Assembly: GCF_011082085.1 (NCBI RefSeq)
Contig: NZ_CP041063.1
Coordinates: forward strand, 1,860,001 to 1,924,000
DNA length: 64,000 nucleotides
DNA from: Bacillus sp. Cs-700
GTDB taxonomy: Bacteria > Bacillota > Bacilli > Bacillales > Guptibacillaceae
Reading direction: 5' to 3'
Shown: one piece after another, positions 41,606 through 50,511 of the stretch
Layout of the letters: every line of letters begins with the position of its first letter
How positions within the stretch are numbered: position 1 is the first letter of the stretch
Position numbers and translations under genes: made by a program
The notes under the pieces: generated by a model
The model's database searches: none
Seen by the model: only the letters and a program-made list of their open reading frames with translations
Told to the model about the DNA's origin: nothing

Positions 41606-41677
41606 ACATTCAACTCCTTTATGTAATAAGGTACTTCAACTTCATTCGGTAACAAATCTATTGTTTCCTCCCAAATA

Positions 41678-41692
41678 AGAAAACGTTTTCAA
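41678..41692 (-). promoter_or_regulatory. cre site before atoE
   Basis: Minus strand TTGAAAACGTTTTCT fits the cre consensus at all fixed positions; it contains the palindrome GAAAACGTTTTC. Confidence 0.75.
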
Positions 41693-41712
41693 AATATAAA
41701 TTTCTTAAAAAC

Positions 41713-41739
41713 AAAAAAAGAGCCGCAGTATTGCGACTT
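41713..41739 (-). terminator. Terminator of hpaB-like gene
   Basis: Minus strand AGTCGC-AATACT-GCGGCT (one G-T pair), then TCTTTTTTT; begins right after the stop codon at 41739. Confidence 0.7.
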
Positions 41740-43181
41740 TACTTTTCCCTTTCCTTCAAAAACGCTTGAATCATATCAACATAAGGTTGAGTGAAATATC
41801 GGTTGTAATGAATCGTTGAAAGCCGTATTGGATCTCCAAAGAAAAACCGTTCAAATTGCGTTTGACGAGAGCCAAATGCACTCATCCCAAAATCCCACGC
41901 CATTCGAAATAGCTGCACGCGTTCTTTTGCATTGATGTTCGCACCTTGAAGATATTTCGCCAAATCTTCTTGAATGCTTGAATTAAAGTCCTTCTCAGTA
42001 GGGATTGAAATCAGCCCGCTGGCACCAAGTAGTTGTATGATCTCAATTAATCTTGGATAAACACCAGAAAAATATTGAATGGCAGCCTTCAATGGCTGAC
42101 TCTCTGGAACAAGTGTACCAAATTGATTTAATCGACTATTGACTTCAGAAGCAATTAGCAGTGCTTTCATAATTTCAAGTGTCGTGATAATTTCACTCAT
42201 TTTTAACTTAATATGTTCGTACTCTTGAATTTGAATCGCTTCTCCCATTAACTCACATAGTCCAAGAATATATTCTACTTTCACTACCTGCCTGCACACA
42301 GCTTGAAATTGTAGGAACGTGTACAGACCAGTCGCTTCTTCCATCTCCCCAACAATTTGGGCATCTTTATAAAGAAAGACACATTCCCAGGGGACAAGAA
42401 CATCTTCAAATACGACGATTGAATCAATTTCCTCAAACTGAGAAGCAAGGGGATGATCAAATCGCGAATCACGATAACAAAACGATTCCCTACATATGAA
42501 TTTCAGTCCTTTAGTATTAGATGGAATCATAAAACCGAATAAATAAGCATCATCCAGTGTGTAGCCCCCTGCAGGTAGAACGAGCAGTTCATCTGTTAAT
42601 CCGCCCTGAGTAGCTAACAATCTCGCACCTTTAATGACGATTCCTTCCTCTTTTTCTTCAACCACTTTGGCAGCTGTGACATTCGTATCATCAAAGTACT
42701 GGCCAACCGACCGATTAACCTGTGGATTAATAAACGTATGTGTGATAGACAAATCTTTCTCTCTTGCTTTTTCATATAATCTCTTAATGTTGTCTCCAAA
42801 TGCTTTCTGATCTCGTGCAAAATGCGGTGCTGCATACCCAAGCGTCATAAGTAGTGTATTCATATAATCCGGTGACCTTCCCATCAGTCCAGCACTTAAT
42901 CTTGCCCACTCCTGGGTTGCCAAGCGGCGCTTCGTAAGATCTTCAACCGACGTAGGCTGATGATAAGAAAAACCATAGTCTCCTTTACAATCAGGTGTTG
43001 AATATCGAAACAACTTTTGATTAGCAGGCTGACATTGATAATCATAAAGGGCAGCTTTGCTTTTTAAAATGCCTTTAAAAGGCGCCAATTCCGATAATTT
43101 GCCTGCACACCGCCCTCCTTCAATCCATACTTCATTTTGGAGCGCGTCAATTCGTTCAATATACTCTCTTCCGTTAATCAT
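41739..43181 (-). CDS. hpaB: 4-hydroxyphenylacetate 3-monooxygenase, oxygenase subunit (HpaB family)
   Basis: A 480-residue FADH2-dependent monooxygenase with acyl-CoA-dehydrogenase-like fold. THTFINPQVNRSVGQYFDD-type segment, VKGARLLATQGG and the FAD-contact Arg region match HpaB; size equals B. subtilis YoaI. It needs a flavin reductase (HpaC), which is not in this window. ATG at 43181 follows AAGGGGAG; the longer frame overlaps a palindrome that probably regulates the gene. Likely hydroxylates a phenol, but the exact substrate is open. Confidence 0.88.
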   Translation of the reverse strand: MINGREYIERIDALQNEVWIEGGRCAGKLSELAPFKGILKSKAALYDYQCQPANQKLFRYSTPDCKGDYGFSYHQPTSVEDLTKRRLATQEWARLSAGLMGRSPDYMNTLLMTLGYAAPHFARDQKAFGDNIKRLYEKAREKDLSITHTFINPQVNRSVGQYFDDTNVTAAKVVEEKEEGIVIKGARLLATQGGLTDELLVLPAGGYTLDDAYLFGFMIPSNTKGLKFICRESFCYRDSRFDHPLASQFEEIDSIVVFEDVLVPWECVFLYKDAQIVGEMEEATGLYTFLQFQAVCRQVVKVEYILGLCELMGEAIQIQEYEHIKLKMSEIITTLEIMKALLIASEVNSRLNQFGTLVPESQPLKAAIQYFSGVYPRLIEIIQLLGASGLISIPTEKDFNSSIQEDLAKYLQGANINAKERVQLFRMAWDFGMSAFGSRQTQFERFFFGDPIRLSTIHYNRYFTQPYVDMIQAFLKEREK

Positions 43182-43216
43182 GCCGTCTCCCCTTTTCATA
43201 AAACTACTTATTAAAC

Positions 43217-43233
43217 TATGCAACAGTTGCATA
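43217..43233. promoter_or_regulatory. Palindromic operator before hpaB-like gene
   Basis: TATGCAACAGTTGCATA is a perfect 8-1-8 inverted repeat, 36-52 bases before the hpaB ATG. The form is typical of MarR-family operators; no such regulator gene is nearby. Confidence 0.55.
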
Positions 43234-43369
43234 AGAATGTAGTGCTTATGCCTTCTTCATGAAAGATTGTAATAAGAATGTGGTTTTTATCCCATACTTA
43301 CTGATAGGGGTTTTCAAGTCGACTCTTTTGTGGAACAATAGACACAGCCTTTTGAAAGGAGCATGTGAA

Positions 43370-44098
43370 TTGCGTAAATTAACTTACCTATTTATAACAG
43401 GTTTATTAATCGTAGTATTAGCAGCCTGTGGAGGAAATGAAGAGAGCAGTAATGACAAAAAACAAGAAGATACAAAAACAGAAGAAAAAGCCGGTGAGCA
43501 AAAGCAACCGGAAGTTGATGAAGTCGATGCAGACAAAGTAGTAGCGACCGTCAACGATAAAGAAATTAAAGGGGAAGAATTTAATGCCCTTTATACTCAA
43601 AGCCAAATGCAATATGTGCAAATGGGCCAGGAAGTACCAAAAGATCAGCTAGATCAAATGAAAAAACAAGTCGCTGAAAGCATGGTTGGTCAGGAACTGA
43701 TCCTTCAAGCGGCTCAAGAAGAAGGCATTAAAGCTTCCGATGATAAAGTTAAGGAAGAGCTTGAGAATGTCAAAAAAGGCTTTGAAGATGAGAAAAAATT
43801 CGAAGCAGCACTTAAAGAAAGTGACATGACGATGGAAGATCTTGAAAAAGAAATCGCGAAAAACATTCAATATACGAAGTACATTGATCAAGAAATTAAA
43901 GTTGATGAAGTAAGCGAAGAAGAAATGAAAGAATACTATGAGAAGGCAAAAGAACAGGGTAGTTCTGAAGAGATGCCAGCTTATGAAGATGTGAAACCTC
44001 AGATCAAAGAAGGTCTAGAAGGTGAACAGAAAAATAAGAAAACACAAGAACTGATCGACAAACTTAAAAAAGATGCTGATGTTAAAATCAATATTTAA
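43370..44098 (+). CDS. SurA N-terminal domain lipoprotein (chaperone-like)
   Basis: A 242-residue lipoprotein. Signal peptide with lipobox LAAC (Cys about residue 20), an acidic/Lys linker, then a SurA_N helical domain (about 55-200): VVATVNDKEIKGEEFNALY and MVGQELILQAAQEEGI. The parvulin PPIase domain that PrsA carries is absent, so it should bind, but not isomerise, unfolded exported proteins. The start is TTG at 43370 with AAAGGAG eight bases before; the ORF to 43259 is rejected because it would bury the signal peptide. Confidence 0.88.
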   Translation: MRKLTYLFITGLLIVVLAACGGNEESSNDKKQEDTKTEEKAGEQKQPEVDEVDADKVVATVNDKEIKGEEFNALYTQSQMQYVQMGQEVPKDQLDQMKKQVAESMVGQELILQAAQEEGIKASDDKVKEELENVKKGFEDEKKFEAALKESDMTMEDLEKEIAKNIQYTKYIDQEIKVDEVSEEEMKEYYEKAKEQGSSEEMPAYEDVKPQIKEGLEGEQKNKKTQELIDKLKKDADVKINI

Positions 44099-44109
44099 GT
44101 TCCTCGATG

Positions 44110-44147
44110 AAAAGCCACTAGCGAAATTACTCGCTGGTGGCTTTTTG
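44110..44147. terminator. Bidirectional terminator; loop holds the thioesterase stop codon
   Basis: AAAAGCCAC-AGCGA/TCGCT-GTGGCTTTT arms. The convergent thioesterase stop (44127-44129) lies in the loop. Confidence 0.88.
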
Positions 44148-44540
44148 ATTGTCATATAGATGGTCTTCAAGCTGACTTCGAATCTCATCTGGAATCGGCA
44201 TGCTTTTTTGTACATCAAAATGATAGTTCACGTAAGTCGCGCTTCCTTTCACACAAATGCTCTCGTTCTGATGAATTTCCTCATAGACTTCAAAGCTTGT
44301 TCGACCAATTCGCTTAATCCATGTGTAAACAGTTATCGGCGTTCCATAATAAATTTGAGACATGTACTCGGCATTCATTTTTAAAAGAACGCAGTGCCAG
44401 TCATGGAAACTTAAATCTGGGTTAAACAAACGAAAGATCGGATCGCGACCAGATTCAAACCATACCGGAATGACCGTATTATTAATGTGTCCTGCTCCGT
44501 CTGTTTCTGAAACTCTTGGATCGATTGCTTTCTGATACAT
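44127..44540 (-). CDS. Acyl-CoA thioesterase (hotdog fold)
   Basis: A 137-residue hotdog-fold thioesterase of the YbgC/4HBT kind. SETDGAGHINNTVIPVWFESGRDPIF (split across about 11-36) is the active-site region, with the catalytic Asp and His-Asn pair. It would hydrolyse acyl-CoA. The last codons lie within a terminator arm shared with the lipoprotein gene. ATG at 44540 follows AGGAGGTG. Confidence 0.85.
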   Translation of the reverse strand: MYQKAIDPRVSETDGAGHINNTVIPVWFESGRDPIFRLFNPDLSFHDWHCVLLKMNAEYMSQIYYGTPITVYTWIKRIGRTSFEVYEEIHQNESICVKGSATYVNYHFDVQKSMPIPDEIRSQLEDHLYDNQKATSE

Positions 44541-44731
44541 AAAGCACCTCCTATTGTTTGACTAATTCGCTACGTTGAAGTGATCTTCCTTTTTATAAGT
44601 AGGGTGTTCATACTATTAAGTAGAAATGTGGCATTTCATGACGAATGTCCGTTCTTTGTTATTCCTCCTCATGCCGTTATACTAGAAGTAGATAGACAAG
44701 TACTAACTTACTTTAAAGGAGAGTGAAAGCT

Positions 44732-45154
44732 ATGAAACACCACCCGATTCCTTATTTCTCATTTGAAGGCACAGCGCGTGAGGCTCTGGAATACTACAAA
44801 GAAGTCTTCGAAGGCGAAATAACCGATGTTCAAACGTTTGGAGAAGCAAACTTCGAAACGCCACCAGAACTGGACGACCACATCATGCATGCACGCTTTA
44901 AAAAAGATGGCCTCTTTTTCATGGTTTCCGATGTTTTTTTGAATCAAAACGTAACTGTAGGTAATAACATCTCTCTTGCACTCGAACTGGATAGCGCTGA
45001 AGAAATCGAGTCGCTCTATGCCCGCCTGAAAGAAAAAGGAACGGTATATATGGAGCTTCAAGATACCTTCTGGGGAGCAACGTTTGCGAAAGTAAAGGAT
45101 GCCTATGGGGTGATTTGGGATCTTAATTTTGAGAAACCTGGGTCACGGGAATAG
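44732..45154 (+). CDS. VOC family protein (PhnB-like)
   Basis: A 140-residue protein of the PhnB/3-demethylubiquinone methyltransferase-like VOC group. PIPYFSFEGTAREALEYYKEVF (about 4-25) and FWGATFAKVKDAYGVIWDLNF near the end are typical blocks. Family members are common and mostly of unknown function. ATG at 44732 follows GGAGAGTG; the GTG nine bases earlier overlaps that site. Confidence 0.88.
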   Translation: MKHHPIPYFSFEGTAREALEYYKEVFEGEITDVQTFGEANFETPPELDDHIMHARFKKDGLFFMVSDVFLNQNVTVGNNISLALELDSAEEIESLYARLKEKGTVYMELQDTFWGATFAKVKDAYGVIWDLNFEKPGSRE

Positions 45155-45161
45155 TGAGTGA

Positions 45162-45192
45162 GGTCCTCCACGCGTGTGGGAGGCTTTTTTTT
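45162..45192 (+). terminator. Terminator of VOC gene
   Basis: CCTCC-ACG/CGT-GGGAGG arms, then TTTTTTTT. Confidence 0.88.
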
Positions 45193-45230
45193 GGTTGTTT
45201 GGTCGTTGTTTGGTGAAGGAAAACATGTTA

Positions 45231-45300
45231 ATTCCGCGATTTTCTGGATAATTCCGCGAAAACACGTATTATTTCCGCGGAAATTCAATTAATTCCGCGA
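45231..45300. repeat. Phased ATTCCGCGA repeat, copy B
   Basis: ATTCCGCGA at 45231, 45251 and 45292, and TTTCCGCGG at 45272: spacing 20, 21, 20 bases, exactly as in copy A at 10891-10960. The variant third unit starts with T in both copies. The last unit supplies the stop codon (45289-45291) of the frame that continues the NERD gene. Confidence 0.85.
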
Positions 45301-46277
45301 AACCTCAAAATCCAGCTTATAGCGCCTTCCTTTTGTTGATCCAGTTGACTCTAAATTTAATGATCTTAATAATCTTGTAGCAGCATCCCCTGAATCCATC
45401 CTCAAAAACCGCCTCGCCTCCTGATTCGTAATCTCTTTAGAGACAAGTAGCGCATAATCTTGTAGCGCCCTTAAGTGGCATCACGTGAATAAGTGCCACA
45501 TGTTTCGCAATACCACCTCCCATGCAGTCTCAGCATAGCCAGACGATCACATGAAGAACACGCGACACCAATAAGCAAAGCGTCCCGAGAAATTGAAAAG
45601 CGCTTCAGAACGTCACGGTCAAGTGGCTCATGTAGCTTAATAAAAGTACGCCCGATTTTTCGGACTTCTTTCACCGTCAAACGTTCATCACTATATTGCT
45701 TGTCCAGCAACTTCACTTTTGTCGGCAAGTACTCGCTCCGAATGACTTTTGAAGAAATGAACTGAACCTCCTCTGTCGCTTTCAAAACGGCCCTTCGGTT
45801 AGCCACCACAATAAGCGTTTCAATAGGTACTTCTGGGATATTCATTTTTTGAAGCAAAGCTCGAAGTTGGGAACGCTGCCGCTCCACCTGTGTGAGGGGG
45901 TTAGGAAAAGCTTCTTCTTTCGTGTCAGAAATGCGAATGAGCTGGTTGAAGGCGGGATCAAACATAAGAGTACCTGAAATATTTTTCACTTCAAGAATGA
46001 GAAGATAGCGCTGAGTCACAACAAGCGTATCAATTTGAAAATAATGGACTTCGTTAAATATGCGCAAGTCATGATAGATGAAAAACCGCTTATCGTCTAA
46101 AAAACTCAGCGGGAAATCTAGAGATTTCTCACCTGAAATTCCTGCTTGGTACATGGCAATTTGCTCCTTCACTTCTTCAATACGTAGATGGTGAAAAGGC
46201 ATGCGATTTAATAACGCACTTAATTTGTGGAGGTGTAGCGGGGGATCGTGTTCTTTCATTATCAAACTGGTACTCAC
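45289..46277 (-). pseudogene. NERD domain protein with zinc ribbon, frameshifted near the C terminus
   Basis: The first frame (46277-45471) encodes 268 residues: a NERD nuclease-related domain (about 35-150; ERQRSQLRALLQKM, TLIVVANRRAVL) and a zinc ribbon CSSC...CETC (about 240-262), then stops after YSRDAT. One base back, the next frame (45478-45289) continues with HLRALQDYALLVSKEITNQ and ends GRRYKLDFEVSRN, the usual C-terminal helical domain of Bacillus NERD proteins. A single missing C near 45477 explains it, so this is a frameshift, a sequencing error, or a -1 slip. Joined length is about 327, normal for the family. Start may be ATG 46259. Confidence 0.8.
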
Positions 46278-46353
46278 TCCTCTAACTTATATTTTTTCTA
46301 ATAAAACCCATTCTCCACATACCCACTATCTCCTTTCTAGAATAAACACCAAT

Positions 46354-46394
46354 CAAAAAAGCCAGCTCCTCCACATAGAAGGAAGCTGGCTTTC
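46354..46394 (-). terminator. Terminator of ilvD
   Basis: AAAGCCAGCT/AGCTGGCTTT arms around a 16-base loop, then TTTTTT on the minus strand. Confidence 0.85.
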
Positions 46395-46404
46395 GCAATA
46401 CCAT

Positions 46405-48099
46405 TTACTCAAGATCAAGATCTGTTACTGCACCTTTTGCAGATGAAGAAACGAGTCTTGCATATTTACCGAGAATACCTGTCTTATATCGAAGTTCAGG
46501 TCGTACCCATTCAGCACGGCGACGCTCGAGCTCTTCGTCCGTTACATCAAAATTGATTTGTTGCTTGTCACTGTCAATCGTAATGGTGTCGCCTTCTTTC
46601 AAGAGGCCGATCGGTCCACCAACAAACGCTTCTGGTGAGACATGGCCAATCACAAAGCCGTGCGATCCGCCTGAGAAGCGTCCGTCAGTCATAAGGGCAA
46701 CTTTCCCATTCAATCCTTTCCCAACAATCATGGAAGTAATGGAAAGCATTTCTGGCATACCAGGTCCGCCTTTAGGACCTACATTACGAATAACGACAAC
46801 GTCACCTTCTTTTATATCATCCGCTTCGATTGCTGCCGTTGCTTCTGCTTCGTTATTATAAACACGAGCTGGGCCTTCAAATTGACTAATTTTCTGACCA
46901 GACATTTTTGCAACAGAACCTTCCGGAGCTAGGTTCCCTCTTAGAACAACAAGTGGACCACTTGCTTTAATCGGATCATTTAGAGAGCGGATAATTTCTT
47001 GTCCTTCTTTTAGCGATGGGGCTTCGGCCAAGTTTTCTGCGACCGTTTTTCCAGTTACTGTGAGACAATCGCCGTGAAGCAAGCCATGCTCATGAAGAAG
47101 CTTCATGACAGCAGGTACGCCGCCAATTTCATATAGATCTTGCATCACATATTTACCGCTCGGCTTCATGTCTGCAATGTATGGAACACGTTCGCGAACG
47201 CGTTCGAAATCATCCAATGATAAGTCGACACCAGCTGAGTGGGCCATTGCCGTTAGATGCAAGAAGGCATTTGTTGAACCACCAAGAGCCATGACAACCG
47301 TGATCGCATTTTCGAATGCTTCTTTTGTCATAATGTCACGAGGATAGATGTCTTTTTCAAGAAGGGAAACCACTAGTTCTCCAGCTTGACGACATTCAGT
47401 TTCTTTATAATCATTCACTGCAGGCGTTGAGGATGATCCTGGAATACTCATTCCTAGTGCTTCGACCGCAGATGCCATTGTGTTTGCCGTATACATTCCG
47501 CCACACGCGCCAGCTCCAGGACAAGCAGAACATTCAACTTTGTGCAACTCTTCGTCGTTAATTGTTCCAGCTTGATATTGTCCAACCGCTTCAAATGACG
47601 AAACGATGTCAATATCATTTCCATTCAGTTTACCTGGCTGAATCGTACCACCGTAAACGTACACGGACGGAATGTTCATACGACCAATTGCGATTAAGCA
47701 ACCTGGCGTTGTTTTGTCACAGCCGCCAATTGCGACAATGCCATCAAGACGTTCTGCATTTGTGACCGTTTCAATTGAATCCGCGATGATTTCGCGACTT
47801 GGCAAAGAATAGAACATTCCCTCATGACCCATCGCAATACCATCAGAAACGGTAATCGTGTTAAAAATCATTGGCGCGCCGCCGTTATCCTTAGCACCCG
47901 CTTTCGCCTCACGCGCAAGAGAATCAATATGTACGTTACAAGGTGTAACTTCACTCCAAGTACTCGCTACACCAATCATTGGTTTTTTAAAATCTTCATC
48001 TGTAAAACCGACTGCTCTAAGCATGGAGCGGTTAGGTACTCGATTTACACCTTCACTGATGACTTTACTTCTGATTCGAAGATCTTTTTTGCCTTCCAT
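46405..48099 (-). CDS. ilvD: Dihydroxy-acid dehydratase
   Basis: A 564-residue iron-sulfur enzyme of valine, leucine and isoleucine synthesis; it dehydrates 2,3-dihydroxy acids to 2-keto acids. [10 protein letters not shown] (about 117-126) and [18 protein letters not shown] (about 189-206) carry cluster ligands; [18 protein letters not shown] (about 467-484) is the second signature. ATG at 48099 follows GGAAGGGTGA. It stands apart from the other ilv genes, as in B. subtilis. No T-box leader is visible upstream. Confidence 0.96.
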   Translation of the reverse strand: MEGKKDLRIRSKVISEGVNRVPNRSMLRAVGFTDEDFKKPMIGVASTWSEVTPCNVHIDSLAREAKAGAKDNGGAPMIFNTITVSDGIAMGHEGMFYSLPSREIIADSIETVTNAERLDGIVAIGGCDKTTPGCLIAIGRMNIPSVYVYGGTIQPGKLNGNDIDIVSSFEAVGQYQAGTINDEELHKVECSACPGAGACGGMYTANTMASAVEALGMSIPGSSSTPAVNDYKETECRQAGELVVSLLEKDIYPRDIMTKEAFENAITVVMALGGSTNAFLHLTAMAHSAGVDLSLDDFERVRERVPYIADMKPSGKYVMQDLYEIGGVPAVMKLLHEHGLLHGDCLTVTGKTVAENLAEAPSLKEGQEIIRSLNDPIKASGPLVVLRGNLAPEGSVAKMSGQKISQFEGPARVYNNEAEATAAIEADDIKEGDVVVIRNVGPKGGPGMPEMLSITSMIVGKGLNGKVALMTDGRFSGGSHGFVIGHVSPEAFVGGPIGLLKEGDTITIDSDKQQINFDVTDEELERRRAEWVRPELRYKTGILGKYARLVSSSAKGAVTDLDLE

Positions 48100-48271
48100 T
48101 CCAATCACCCTTCCACTTCACATATAAAATTAGACTATTTATTTAATTCAAAATTTATATTCTTTGATGATACTAGTTTTCGCACTTTAACGCAAACAAT
48201 TATCTGAATTTAATTGTAAACTTTTCGCGAACGCTATCTTCCTATAAGCACTCAAGCTTCAAAAACAATGA

Positions 48272-48299
48272 GAAGCCGCCCTCTAAGGAGGACGGCTTC
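48272..48299. terminator. Hairpin after DUF1540 gene
   Basis: GAAGCCGCCCTC/GAGGACGGCTTC arms (one mismatch). The T-run is on the plus strand; on the minus strand, where the DUF1540 gene ends, it is weaker. Confidence 0.6.
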
Positions 48300-48326
48300 A
48301 TTTTTTATCGTAACGCTTGGAAGAGT

Positions 48327-48485
48327 TTAAAGGGTACCAGGCTCAAATGTTTTACAATCAGTTTCTTCACTATTACGTGCTTTATTCCCCTGATGACTGA
48401 CAACATAGATTTCGTCTGCTCCACAGTTTTTCCCATTACGATTGTGAACGCAGTTTGTGACTTCGCACAATACATCTAATGCCAT
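48327..48485 (-). CDS. DUF1540 domain protein
   Basis: A 52-residue Cys-rich protein. Cys at about 7, 12, 21 and 44 in VLCEVTNCVHNRNGKNCGA and ETDCKTFEP match DUF1540, a short presumed metal-binding domain common in Firmicutes, often in spore-formers. Function unknown. ATG at 48485 follows AAGGAGGTG; a longer frame to 48533 is not used. Confidence 0.85.
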   Translation of the reverse strand: MALDVLCEVTNCVHNRNGKNCGADEIYVVSHQGNKARNSEETDCKTFEPGTL

Positions 48486-48648
48486 TCCCTTCACCTCCTT
48501 CTTTCTAGCATGAACAGAAAGGGGGGCTGACATACCGGTGAAAAAGCGATATCTCTTTTTTTATAAAAATTCTTTCGAGATTCGTAATTTCCAACTGCAA
48601 ACTCATGGTATGATGATAAAAAAAACAAGAAAAATTGAGGTCGGCATG

Positions 48649-49851
48649 ATGTGGCAAAATAAAAATGTGTGGATTTTACTAACCGGTGAGTTCGTGGCCG
48701 GGTTAGGCTTATGGCTCGGGATTATTGGCAACTTAGAATTTATGCAGGAAAAAGTACCATCTGATTTTATGAAAGCCGTTATTCTGGCAATTGGACTCCT
48801 TGCCGGGGTTGCGATTGGTCCGTATGCCGGACGCGTGACAGATCAGCTGAAGAAGAAAACCGTGATGATCGTTGCTGGACTTGCCAGAGCGATTAGCGTC
48901 ATTTTCATGCTGCTCGCTATTCAAACTGGCTCTGTACTCTGGATGGTTATTTTTCTGATTCTCATTCAATCCGCTGCTGCTTTTTACTTTCCTGCTCTAC
49001 AGGCTGCTATTCCTCTCGTCGTAAAGGAAAAAGAACTCCTGCAAATGAATGGGATTCATATGAATGTAGCCACGTTATCAAGAGTCCTTGGCACTGCCAT
49101 TGCAGGAATCTTCCTAGTAATCATGTCACTATCAACGATGTACCTTCTTTCTTTAGGGGCATATCTTCTTCTTGTCGTATTTACATTCTTCCTTACTATT
49201 GAAGAAAATGACGTTACTGAAACCAAGCGTTCAAAAGCAGAAAGTAGCTTTACGCTTTTGTTTCCGATAATAAAAGAGCTACCAATTGTGATGATGACAC
49301 TGATTATGACGTTAGTTCCACTCTTATTTATCGGTGGATTTAATTTGCTTGTGATTAGCATCAGTGAGCTTCAAGACAATTCGCTCATTAAAAGCTGGAT
49401 TTACACAGCTGAAGGCCTTTCGTTTATGGTTGGGGCTTTCGCTGTTAAAAGAATTTCAAGAAAACAATCGCCTTACACCATTCTATTTTTATTTTCCTTT
49501 ATTATCGGACTTTCCCAGCTATTGCTCTTTTTTGCAAACAATCCTGTTCTATCGGTCATTGCCTTTATAGTATTCGGTTTCTCAGTTGGCTGTTTTTTTC
49601 CAACGGCCGCTACCATTTTTCAAACAAGAGTACCAAAAGAATTTCACGGACGATTTTTTTCATTCCGAAATATGCTGGATCGGATCATTTTTCAAATTGT
49701 GTTGCTTTTAACAGGGTTGATGTTAGACCTGATCGGCCTTCAAATGATGTCTGTCATTTTTGGCATTATGTCAATTACAATAACAAGTATCTTTTTCCTA
49801 AAATATCGTCAGACCAATTCTACGTCTCTAAACATGGATGTGCGTTCATAA
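48649..49851 (+). CDS. MFS transporter
   Basis: About 400 residues with 12 membrane helices, major facilitator fold of the MFS_3/enterobactin-exporter-like group. GPYAGRVTDQLKKKTVMI (about 60-77) is the loop 2-3 motif of the superfamily, and a second half-repeat starts near residue 200. Probably a drug or small-molecule exporter. GAGGT lies seven bases before the ATG at 49849-type start position 48649; the frame opens at 48538, but the extra 37 residues are polar and lack a ribosome binding site. Confidence 0.85.
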   Translation: MWQNKNVWILLTGEFVAGLGLWLGIIGNLEFMQEKVPSDFMKAVILAIGLLAGVAIGPYAGRVTDQLKKKTVMIVAGLARAISVIFMLLAIQTGSVLWMVIFLILIQSAAAFYFPALQAAIPLVVKEKELLQMNGIHMNVATLSRVLGTAIAGIFLVIMSLSTMYLLSLGAYLLLVVFTFFLTIEENDVTETKRSKAESSFTLLFPIIKELPIVMMTLIMTLVPLLFIGGFNLLVISISELQDNSLIKSWIYTAEGLSFMVGAFAVKRISRKQSPYTILFLFSFIIGLSQLLLFFANNPVLSVIAFIVFGFSVGCFFPTAATIFQTRVPKEFHGRFFSFRNMLDRIIFQIVLLLTGLMLDLIGLQMMSVIFGIMSITITSIFFLKYRQTNSTSLNMDVRS

Positions 49852-49927
49852 CCACGCTCGTTTCATTAACGTATTTTTCTTTTTTGTATAGAATACGGTA
49901 GGACGACTTTTGAAGAGGCGATAGTTC

Positions 49928-50470
49928 ATGGATAATGAAGTAAAAGGTGTCTTTGGCTCATGGGTACAGGCAATTGGTACAATCTTAGCTGCTATTGGTA
50001 GTACACCTATAAAAGAAATTCCCTCCTCTATCCTTGATAGTTTAAATCTTATTGGAAATGTGATGCAAGGAACAGGAAACGCTCTAATCGCTGATACCAT
50101 TACTCCACCTTCACTGGATAAATTGGGAAATCAGCTTCAGGCAATCGGAAACTCCACAGTCGTAACTGGAATTTTGATCGACTTTGATGATAAAGTGAAA
50201 CAAATTCTAGATATTGATGGAAACTGGCTTCAAGCTCTTGGTGGAGGGGTATCTCTTGCAGATGCCTTAGGAGGAGAAGTTTCTGCATCAGCGTTATATA
50301 GCATTTATGGAAACTTTCTTCAGGCGGTTGGTAATTCTCTTCAAGCAATCTCAGGAATTAAAGAGCTTAAGAATGAAGAAGCAACAAACATTAATGTCGT
50401 AGGAAGCTGGATTCAAGCGGTTGGTTCTGTTATTTCAGCTATTGGTCAAACGAAATATCCCTCTTCTTAA
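49928..50470 (+). CDS. DUF6944-like repetitive protein
   Basis: A 180-residue protein made of about six repeats of an 11-15 residue unit of the form G-[SN]-[WF]-[LIV]-QA-[IVL]-G: GSWVQAIG (about 10), GNQLQAIG, GNWLQALG, GNFLQAVGNSLQAI and GSWIQAVG (about 159), spaced by hydrophobic or charged stretches. Amphipathic repeats of this kind occur in Bacillus proteins annotated DUF6944; function unknown. No signal peptide. GAGGCGATAG precedes the ATG. The repeats suggest membrane-surface binding or oligomers. Confidence 0.75.
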   Translation: MDNEVKGVFGSWVQAIGTILAAIGSTPIKEIPSSILDSLNLIGNVMQGTGNALIADTITPPSLDKLGNQLQAIGNSTVVTGILIDFDDKVKQILDIDGNWLQALGGGVSLADALGGEVSASALYSIYGNFLQAVGNSLQAISGIKELKNEEATNINVVGSWIQAVGSVISAIGQTKYPSS

Positions 50471-50471
50471 A

Positions 50472-50503
50472 GAACCCCCCTGCTCTGATAATCAGGGGGG
50501 TTC
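50472..50503. terminator. Terminator
   Basis: GAACCCCCCTG/CAGGGGGGTTC perfect 11-base arms between the converging DUF6944-like and DJ-1 genes. Confidence 0.85.
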
Positions 50504-50511
50504 GTGTGTCA

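Noticed and set aside
48198-48212. CodY box before ilvD
   Set aside because: AATTATCTGAATTTA has four mismatches to the consensus; too weak in such AT-rich DNA.
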